From the NCBI GenBank assembly GCA_937942965.1, contig CALDGN010000315.1, positions 1 through 36,771 of the forward strand: a stretch of 36,771 nt of DNA, read 5' to 3'. The DNA is from an uncultured Acidimicrobiales bacterium (GTDB taxonomy: Bacteria; Actinomycetota; Acidimicrobiia; Acidimicrobiales; UBA10347). Below are positions 31,199 through 36,771 of this stretch, piece after piece. The notes beneath the pieces were generated by a model. That model had not been told where the DNA came from. It did not search any database and saw nothing but the letters and a program-made list of their open reading frames with translations. The number at the start of each line of letters is the position of its first letter. The first letter of the stretch is position 1. Both the position numbers and the translations under genes were made by a program.

Positions 31199-33047
31199 TA
31201 GCGCCATGCAGCCCGCCGACCTTCGTCGGCTCTCCTCGGCTCAGCTCGAAGAGCTGTGCGCAGACCTGCGCGAGGCGATTCTCGACGCGGTCGGGATTCA
31301 GGGCGGGCACCTCGGCTCCAACCTCGGCATCGTTGAGCTCACCGTCGCGCTGCATCGGGTGTTTGATTCGCCCCACGACGTGCTGCTGTTCGACACGGGC
31401 CACCAGGCGTATGCCCACAAGATGCTCACGGGCCGTCTCGACGACTTCGCCACACTGCGTACGACCGACGGCCTGTCTGGCTATCCGTCGCAGGGCGAGA
31501 GCGAACACGACTGGATCGAGAACAGCCACGCCTCGACGGCGCTGAGTTATGCGCACGGTCTCGCCACGGCGTTCAGCAAGAACGCCGGCAACACTCGCAA
31601 GGTCGTCGCCGTTGTCGGCGATGGTTCGATGACCGGTGGCATGGCCTTCGAAGGCCTCAACAACCTCGGACACGCCGACGCCAACGTCACGATCGTGCTG
31701 AACGACAATGGCCGTTCCTACGCCCCAACGGTCTCTCGCTTGGGTGACTCGCTCGCTCGGCTACGGGTGAACCCGACGTTCGTCCGGTCGCAGAGCCGCA
31801 TGGAGAAGCTGATCGGTGACGTGCCGCTCGTTGGCCGCGAGGTCGAGCGTGCGCTCGACGCCGCCAAGGCAGCCGTGCGCGAGATGTGGGAGCCGACCTC
31901 GTTCTTCGAGAACCTCGGCGTTCGCTACACCGGACCGTTCGACGGCCACGACATCGACGGGCTTGAGCACGCACTTCGCAACGCCGCTGAAATCGACGGC
32001 CCGGTCGTCGTGCACGTACGCACCGACAAGGGCCGTGGCTATGCGCCGGCCGAGAACGACCCCGTCAAGAAGATGCACGACACGGGCCCGTTCAAGGTCG
32101 AGCCCAAGCCCGGCGCTGCCGATGATCCTCCTCGCGGCAAGTTCACCGCCGCGTTCGCCGAAGCGATCGTCAAGGTCGGCGAACGTGTGCCCGAAGTCGT
32201 CGCGCTGACTGCCGCAATGCCTGACTCGACCGGACTGCTCCCGTTCGCAAATCGGTTCCCGGATCGTGCCTACGACGTCGGCATCGCCGAACAACATGCC
32301 GTGACGATGGCAGCCGGTATGGCCATGGGTGGCCTGCGCCCGATCGTGGCGATCTACTCCAGCTTCCTGACCCGGGCGATCGACCAAATCAACCTCGACG
32401 TCGGCCTGCACCGGCTACCGGTCATCTTCGCGGTCGACCGTGCCGGTGTGACTGGCCCCGATGGGCCCTCAGCGCACGGCGTGCTCGACATGGTGCTGCT
32501 CTCCAAGGTGCCGGGCATGACCATGCTGGCACCGTCGTCGTACGAAGAAGTCGGCCTCATGCTCGACGAGGCGCTTGAGATCACCGATGGTCCGGTCGCG
32601 ATCCGCTGGCCTCGCACCAGCGCCCGAATGGTGAGCGAAGCCGAAATCGGCACCGGGCTGCGTGCTCGCAAGGTGCAGTCGGGAGAGCGAGTCTGCTTGC
32701 TCGCCGTCGGCAAAATGGTCGAAGCCGCTGAGCTCGCCGCCGCAATCCTGGCTGCGGACGATGTCACTGCGACTGTCTACGACGTGCGCTGCGTCAAGCC
32801 GCTCGATCCCGACATGCTGGCTGACGCTGGATCCCACGACATCGTCGTCACAGTCGAAGACGGCCTTGCTGCTGGCGGCGTCGGCTCGTGGATCGCTCAT
32901 GAGCTCGCCGAGGCCGAGTCGCCGCCCCGAGTGCGAGTCATGGGCTTGCCCGACACCTACATCCGCCACGGCGATCCTGACGAGCTCCTCGCCGAGCTCG
33001 GCCTCGACGCCGCCGGCATCGCCACCGAAGTCCGTCGCTGGCTCTAA
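31191..33047 (+). CDS. dxs: 1-Deoxy-D-xylulose-5-phosphate synthase
   Basis: This 618-residue thiamine-diphosphate enzyme joins pyruvate and glyceraldehyde-3-phosphate in the first step of the MEP isoprenoid pathway. Visible motifs are GGHLGSNLG (His40), DTGHQAYAHKMLTGR (His71), SGYPSQGESEHDWIENSHAS, and the ThDP motif GDGSMTGGMAFEGLNN at residues 143-158. The central domain has GIAEQHAVTMAAGMA with catalytic Glu and VDRAGVTGPDGPSAHG, and a transketolase C-terminal domain ends the protein. ATG 31191 overlaps the previous stop by 8 nt and gives a normal length; ATG 31206 is an alternative. The link with the upstream flippase-like and PAP2 genes suggests polyprenyl-lipid metabolism, which is inference. 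Confidence 0.95.
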   Translation: MLSSAMQPADLRRLSSAQLEELCADLREAILDAVGIQGGHLGSNLGIVELTVALHRVFDSPHDVLLFDTGHQAYAHKMLTGRLDDFATLRTTDGLSGYPSQGESEHDWIENSHASTALSYAHGLATAFSKNAGNTRKVVAVVGDGSMTGGMAFEGLNNLGHADANVTIVLNDNGRSYAPTVSRLGDSLARLRVNPTFVRSQSRMEKLIGDVPLVGREVERALDAAKAAVREMWEPTSFFENLGVRYTGPFDGHDIDGLEHALRNAAEIDGPVVVHVRTDKGRGYAPAENDPVKKMHDTGPFKVEPKPGAADDPPRGKFTAAFAEAIVKVGERVPEVVALTAAMPDSTGLLPFANRFPDRAYDVGIAEQHAVTMAAGMAMGGLRPIVAIYSSFLTRAIDQINLDVGLHRLPVIFAVDRAGVTGPDGPSAHGVLDMVLLSKVPGMTMLAPSSYEEVGLMLDEALEITDGPVAIRWPRTSARMVSEAEIGTGLRARKVQSGERVCLLAVGKMVEAAELAAAILAADDVTATVYDVRCVKPLDPDMLADAGSHDIVVTVEDGLAAGGVGSWIAHELAEAESPPRVRVMGLPDTYIRHGDPDELLAELGLDAAGIATEVRRWL

Positions 33048-33814
33048 CGATCGAGCGACGCTCCGTCGGGGTCATTTGGGTCGACGGTTTCGTTCGGAAA
33101 TTCGAAGTCTGGCAGTGACTCGACGGCCGAGGTGAGTGCTTGGCTCCAGCCCCGCGAAATGGACTGGAAGTAGGGGTCGTCCTGTTCGATGCGCATGGAC
33201 CGAGGAGCCTTGAGTGAGTCCTTCTCGTACACGTTGACATCGAGGGGCATACCGACCGACAGGTTTGCTCGCATCGTCGAGTCGAAGGACACGAGTAGAA
33301 GCTTGATCGCTGCCTCGAACGACAGCGATGGGTCGAATGCTCGAACGAGGATCGGTTTGCCGTATTTGGCTTCGCCGATCTGCAAGAACGGTGTGTCAGC
33401 GCCGGCCTCGATGAAGTTGCCTTCGGGATAGATGAGGAACAGCCGAGGCGGCATCTCGCCGATCTGTCCGCCGAGAATGAGCGTGGCCTCGAACGCTGAG
33501 GCTTGTTCCCCGTGGTTGGCCACCGCGCCCTTCAGCGTCTGGCCAACGAGCTGTGCGACCTGAAACATCGTCGGTGCTTCGAGGATCGACGGGCTGCGGT
33601 CAGCAAGGCGTTGGGTGCGATCGTCGAGCAGCCCGACAGCGATCTGCGTGGTTGCGAGGTTGCCAGCGCTCAGCAGCGTGATGCTGCGATCACCCGGCTT
33701 CGTCCAGGTGTGCATCTTGCGGTAGCGAGAAATGTTGTCGATACCTGAATTGGTCCGTGTGTCAGAGATGAAGACAAGGCCACGGTCCATCAGTAAGCCA
33801 ACGCAGTAGGTCAC
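33044..33814 (-). CDS. Anbu-type proteasome-like Ntn hydrolase
   Basis: This 256-residue protein belongs to Anbu, the ancestral beta-subunit branch of the proteasome/HslV superfamily. After removal of Met, Thr1 is the nucleophile (MTYCVGLLMDRGLVFISDTRTNSG); Asp17 and Lys32 in ISDTRT and YRKMHTW complete the catalytic set. GGQIGEMPPRLFLIYPEGNFIEAG and TPFLQIGEAKYGKPIL are family blocks. Anbu particles form open helical or ring assemblies without an ATPase, and their substrate is unknown. The start is GTG 33814, with a TATCGT -10 box 8 nt upstream, so it can be read alone as well as from the operon. Its stop overlaps that of convergent dxs (CTAA). Confidence 0.9.
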   Translation of the reverse strand: MTYCVGLLMDRGLVFISDTRTNSGIDNISRYRKMHTWTKPGDRSITLLSAGNLATTQIAVGLLDDRTQRLADRSPSILEAPTMFQVAQLVGQTLKGAVANHGEQASAFEATLILGGQIGEMPPRLFLIYPEGNFIEAGADTPFLQIGEAKYGKPILVRAFDPSLSFEAAIKLLLVSFDSTMRANLSVGMPLDVNVYEKDSLKAPRSMRIEQDDPYFQSISRGWSQALTSAVESLPDFEFPNETVDPNDPDGASLDR

Positions 33815-33822
33815 GGCAGCGA

Positions 33823-33828
33823 ACGATA
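33823..33828 (-). promoter_or_regulatory. -10 hexamer TATCGT for anbu
   Basis: TATCGT on the minus strand ends 8 nt before GTG 33814 and lies within the 39-nt gap after the transglutaminase gene, suggesting an internal promoter for anbu. Confidence 0.42.
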
Positions 33829-33853
33829 CTCAGCTCGCTGCACTGCGGTGTGA

Positions 33854-34678
33854 TCACTGCTGGACTTGGAGCGAGACGCTCAGATGCTCGGCTCCGTCAC
33901 CGACACGCACGCCACGGATCGGCGCTGCATCTCGATAGTCAAGACCGGTTGCGATGCGGACATAGCGCTCGTCAGGAGAGATTCCGTTCGAGATGTCGAA
34001 CCCGACCCAGCCCAGGCCTTCGACCCAGGTTTCGGCCCACGCATGGGTTGCGTCCTGTGAAATGCGGTCGTCCATCATCAGGTAGCCGCTGACGTAGCGA
34101 GCGGGTGCGTCGAGGACTCTGCACGCAGTCACGAAGATCTGTGCATGGTCTTGGCAGACGCCTGCGCCACGGGCCAGCGCTTCTTCGACCGCGATGCCCG
34201 ACGTGGTGGCCCCGACCTCGTAGGCGACGACGTCTCGAATCCGGGCTGAGAGGGCATGCAGATTCTCGATCGAGAGTGCTTCGTCGACGAACGGAGCAAC
34301 GAGTGCCTGAACCTGGTCTCCCGGATCGGTGAGTGCGGTCTCGCGTCGGTAGAGCCACAGCGGCGCCAGGCCTTGATGTTGCGCGACCACGCCGATCGTT
34401 CCATGGGTCTCGACTTCGCCAACCGCAGTGACGGCCACATGTGTCGCACCGGGATCGACCCGAAACAGCTCGACATGGTTCTGATGTTCGTCGGTGTAGG
34501 ACAGTTCGGCGGCTCCGCCGCTCATCTCGGTCGTCCAGCCGAACACAGTCTGGCCAGGGGTCGTTGGCGGTGTGAGCCGCACTTGCTGGAGCGCGGACAC
34601 GACAGGCGAGTCGTAGGTGTAGTGGGTCACGTGTTCGATCCTGAGTCTCACGTGCACACCGCTTCGAACCGGGAACAT
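33854..34678 (-). CDS. Transglutaminase-like papain-fold protein (Anbu operon)
   Basis: This 274-residue protein combines the N-terminal beta domain typical of bacterial transglutaminase-like proteins (RLRIEHVTHYTYDSPV near residue 11) with a papain-fold core. The catalytic triad is visible as Cys175 in GAGVCQDHAQIF, His212 in DATHAWAETWVEG and Asp228 in WVGFDISNG. Such enzymes usually act as peptidases or amidases rather than true transglutaminases. ATG 34678 follows the previous stop after 9 nt; GTG 34651 starts exactly at the family N-terminus (RLRIEHVTHY) and is equally possible. It is the third gene of the ATP-grasp, alpha-E, transglutaminase, Anbu run. Confidence 0.88.
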   Translation of the reverse strand: MFPVRSGVHVRLRIEHVTHYTYDSPVVSALQQVRLTPPTTPGQTVFGWTTEMSGGAAELSYTDEHQNHVELFRVDPGATHVAVTAVGEVETHGTIGVVAQHQGLAPLWLYRRETALTDPGDQVQALVAPFVDEALSIENLHALSARIRDVVAYEVGATTSGIAVEEALARGAGVCQDHAQIFVTACRVLDAPARYVSGYLMMDDRISQDATHAWAETWVEGLGWVGFDISNGISPDERYVRIATGLDYRDAAPIRGVRVGDGAEHLSVSLQVQQ

Positions 34679-34687
34679 TGCGACGAG

Positions 34688-35629
34688 TTAGACATCGAAG
34701 TGGTAGTCCTGCTGGATCTGCGTGGCGATGCCGTTTGCGTCAATGATGGCTTGCTGCAAGAACTCGTGGAGCCCAGCGTCGAAGACATGTTCGATGGTCG
34801 TCGACTCGAAGCGCTCGACCATCTCGTCGGCCAGCTCTGCCGAGCGTGTGGCGAACTGATACTCACGATTGAGATGGTCGACGTTCGCGGCGATCTTGCC
34901 GATGCAGAAGCGCAGCGATCGGGGCATCTGATCGTCGAAGAGCACGAAGTCGGCAATCCCTGCTGGGTTGATCTCACCGTCGGCGTGGGAGCGATAGGCC
35001 CGCCGAGCCGACACGGCTCGCAAGATGGTTTCCCACTGCACCGTGTCGAGGCGAGACCCGACCTGGCTGACGGATGGCAGGAGCAGGTAGTACTTGACGT
35101 CGAGGATCCGGGCCGTGTTATCCGCCCGTTCGATAAGCGTGCCGAGTCGAGCGAAGTTGAAGCTGTCGTTGCGGGTCATCGTGCCGTGCATCGCTCCTCG
35201 GACATAGGCGCTCTCGCGCTTGATTGCCCGAAGCGCATTCGGCAAGTCGGTTGGATCAATGGGCGCCTTGAGCAGATCCGTGAGGGTCATCCAGCACTCG
35301 TTGGTGGCTTCCCACGTCTCTCTTGTCAGAGCAGTGCGAATACCGCGGGCGTTTTCTCTGGCCACGTTGACGCAGGAACGGACACTCAGCGGGTTCGACT
35401 CTTCGCGAAGCAGAAAGTCGATGACAGCTTCGCTAGAGAACTGCTCGTGGAGGCCGAGAAAGTTCTGAGTCGAGCTGGCCGTGCTGACAACGGACTTCCA
35501 CTCTTGAGTCGCGCCCTCGGACCTCGTCAAGGCGATGTGGAGGCCGGCTTCGACGAGTCGGGCAGTGTTTTCGGTGCGTTCGAGGTTCCGAAACATCCAG
35601 AACAGTCGGCGGGCGGTCGTTCCCAGCAT
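34688..35629 (-). CDS. Alpha-E domain protein (DUF403)
   Basis: This 313-residue all-helical protein begins MLGTTARRLFWMFRNLERTENTARL, the standard opening of alpha-E proteins, and keeps further family blocks such as MTRNDSFNFARLGTLIERADNTARILDVKYYLL and INPAGIADFVLFDDQMPRSLRFC. Conserved Glu/Arg/Asp positions suggest a binding site, but its activity is unknown. It nearly always accompanies the circularly permuted ATP-grasp, sometimes as a fusion, and is believed to act with it in peptide ligation. ATG 35629 overlaps the ATP-grasp stop as TGATG; an in-frame start at 35647 would only add six residues inside the upstream gene. Confidence 0.92.
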   Translation of the reverse strand: MLGTTARRLFWMFRNLERTENTARLVEAGLHIALTRSEGATQEWKSVVSTASSTQNFLGLHEQFSSEAVIDFLLREESNPLSVRSCVNVARENARGIRTALTRETWEATNECWMTLTDLLKAPIDPTDLPNALRAIKRESAYVRGAMHGTMTRNDSFNFARLGTLIERADNTARILDVKYYLLLPSVSQVGSRLDTVQWETILRAVSARRAYRSHADGEINPAGIADFVLFDDQMPRSLRFCIGKIAANVDHLNREYQFATRSAELADEMVERFESTTIEHVFDAGLHEFLQQAIIDANGIATQIQQDYHFDV

Positions 35630-36771
35630 CAGGCTTGAAGAACCCATGTGTCTTTGGTGCCGCCGCCCTGGCTCGAGTTCACGACGAGGGATCCTTCTTC
35701 AAGGGCAACTCGAGTGAGGCCACCGGGGGTGATGCGTATGTTGTCGGGCGACACCAGCACGAACGGGCGCAAGTCGACATGGCGAGGAGCGAGACCGGCC
35801 TCGGTCAAGATCGGCACGGTGGAGAGCGCCAGCGTGGGTTGGGCGATGTAGCAGTCGGGGTTGGCCCGAAGCTTGGCCTCGAAATCGGTCAGCTCAGCTT
35901 TGCTGGCTGCGGGCCCGACGAGCATGCCGTAGCCGCCTGACCCGTGCACCTCTTTCACCACGAGCTCACTGAGGTGGTCGAGCACGTAGGCGAGAGCGTC
36001 AGGTTCGACGCAGCGCCAGGTCGGAACGTTCTTCAGGATGGCCGGCTCGCCCATGTAGAAGTCGATGATTTCTGGCATGTATGAGTAGATCGCCTTGTCA
36101 TCGGACACACCAGTGCCAGGCGCATTCGCGATGGTCACGTTGCCAGCCCGGTACACGTCCATGATTCCGGGAACGCCGAGCATTGACGATGGGTCGAACG
36201 TGAGGGGATCCAAGTAGGCGTCGTCGATGCGCCGGTAGAGAACGTCGACGACTTCACGTCCGCGTGTGGTCCGCATCGTGACGTGACCGTCCACCACCTG
36301 GAGATCCTGACCTGACACGAGTTCTACGCCCATCTCATCGGCGAGGAACGAGTGCTCGAAGAACGCAGAGTTGTAGGCGCCGGGAGTCAGCACCGCGATC
36401 GTCGGGTTGCCGTCACAGGAAGCCGGCGTACATGCCGCCAACGATCGTCGAAGGTGGCGGGGATAGTCGTTGATGGTGCGAACCTGTGTCCGCGAGAACA
36501 GCTCGGGGAACATGTGGAGCATCGTCTCGCGGTTCTCAAGCATGTAGCTCACGCCTGACGGTGTGCGAGCGTTGTCCTCGAGCACGTAGAACTCGTCTTC
36601 GCCCGTGCGAACGAGGTCGATGCCCACGATGTGGGTGTAGACGCCACCGGGCGGTTCGACACCGATCATGTGCTGGAGGAACGCCTCGTTGCGCAGGATC
36701 AGCTCGACCGGCAAGCGCCCCGCACGGATGATCTCTTGTCGGTGGTACAGGTCGTGCAGGAACGCGTTGAT
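35629..36771 (-). CDS. Circularly permuted ATP-grasp ligase, 5' end outside the window
   Basis: The 380 visible residues are the C-terminal four-fifths of a protein normally about 480-500 residues long; the frame is open to the right edge with INAFLHDLYHRQEIIRAGRL. Family blocks include GGVYTHIVGIDLVRTGEDEFYVLEDNARTPSGVSYMLENR (ATP-grasp acidic strand), VDVLYRRIDDAYLDPL, and IANAPGTGVSDDKAIYSYMPEIIDFYMGE. They continue with LVVKEVHGSGGYGMLVGP (nucleotide loop) and the ending NSSQGGGTKDTWVLQA. Such enzymes use ATP to join an amine to a carboxylate and are predicted to make a peptide or modify one. It is the first visible gene of the operon. Its true start, and any gene further upstream, cannot be seen. 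Confidence 0.93.
   Translation of the reverse strand: MNAFLHDLYHRQEIIRAGRLPVELILRNEAFLQHMIGVEPPGGVYTHIVGIDLVRTGEDEFYVLEDNARTPSGVSYMLENRETMLHMFPELFSRTQVRTINDYPRHLRRSLAACTPASCDGNPTIAVLTPGAYNSAFFEHSFLADEMGVELVSGQDLQVVDGHVTMRTTRGREVVDVLYRRIDDAYLDPLTFDPSSMLGVPGIMDVYRAGNVTIANAPGTGVSDDKAIYSYMPEIIDFYMGEPAILKNVPTWRCVEPDALAYVLDHLSELVVKEVHGSGGYGMLVGPAASKAELTDFEAKLRANPDCYIAQPTLALSTVPILTEAGLAPRHVDLRPFVLVSPDNIRITPGGLTRVALEEGSLVVNSSQGGGTKDTWVLQA

Noticed and set aside
34256..35638. 460-codon plus-strand frame opposite the alpha-E and transglutaminase genes
   Set aside because: The minus strand encodes intact, well-known families here; the plus frame has no motif or promoter.

Overview
The window is a GC-rich stretch of bacterial chromosome that reads as ordinary core genome of a high-GC actinobacterium, most likely of the Acidimicrobiia (Ilumatobacter-like). 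This rests on protein style and gene linkages (galU-moeA, FmdB-SAF, a separate ParC/ParE-like pair, Anbu operon), frequent GTG/TTG starts, and many genes whose start lies 6-10 nt after a TAnnnT -10 hexamer (leaderless or nearly leaderless transcripts). No insertion sequence, phage gene, CRISPR array or canonical tRNA/rRNA was found. The taxonomic call is inference.

Layout. 1-153: structured non-coding segment with a degenerate tRNA-like 3' half. 154-2598 (minus): pyrE, an aminoglycoside-phosphotransferase-fold kinase, and an unknown protein. 2698-5359 (plus): two lipoproteins, the second a PQQ-like beta-propeller, closed by a strong terminator. 5617-7364: divergent acuI-like reductase and an SDR-fold protein lacking its catalytic Tyr and Lys. 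7429-9887 (plus): map, PhzF-like protein, histidine phosphatase. 9897-12346 (minus): propeller lipoprotein and mutM. 12398-13537: unknown protein. 13534-14544 (minus): membrane-anchored CAP-domain protein on a Pro/Thr stalk. 14712-14909: tiny membrane protein. 14947-15840 (minus): RecB-like Fe-S nuclease. 15902-16354: small membrane protein. 16387-20938 (minus): parC-parE type II topoisomerase pair. 21053-24905 (minus): plsY, galU, moeA and a membrane-anchored protein. 24929-26037 (plus): FmdB zinc ribbon with a polyserine tail, SAF-domain protein. 26057-28791 (minus): tldD-tldE. 28879-33047 (plus): hotdog thioesterase, YbhN-like flippase-fold protein, PAP2 phosphatase-like protein, dxs. 33044-36771 (minus): circularly permuted ATP-grasp (cut by the window edge), alpha-E protein, transglutaminase-like protease and the proteasome-like Anbu.

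The most interesting part is the right end. The four-gene Anbu operon couples a predicted peptide ligase (ATP-grasp plus alpha-E), a papain-fold transglutaminase-like enzyme and a self-compartmentalising Ntn hydrolase, so it looks like a make-and-destroy peptide system. The gene set is known from comparative genomics, but to my knowledge its substrate is not. About 5 kb away sits the TldD/TldE peptidase, a second peptide-processing machine. Other points worth a look are the dead SDR with overlapping divergent leaderless promoters, the non-gyrase topoisomerase pair without a GyrA box, and several very small candidate genes.
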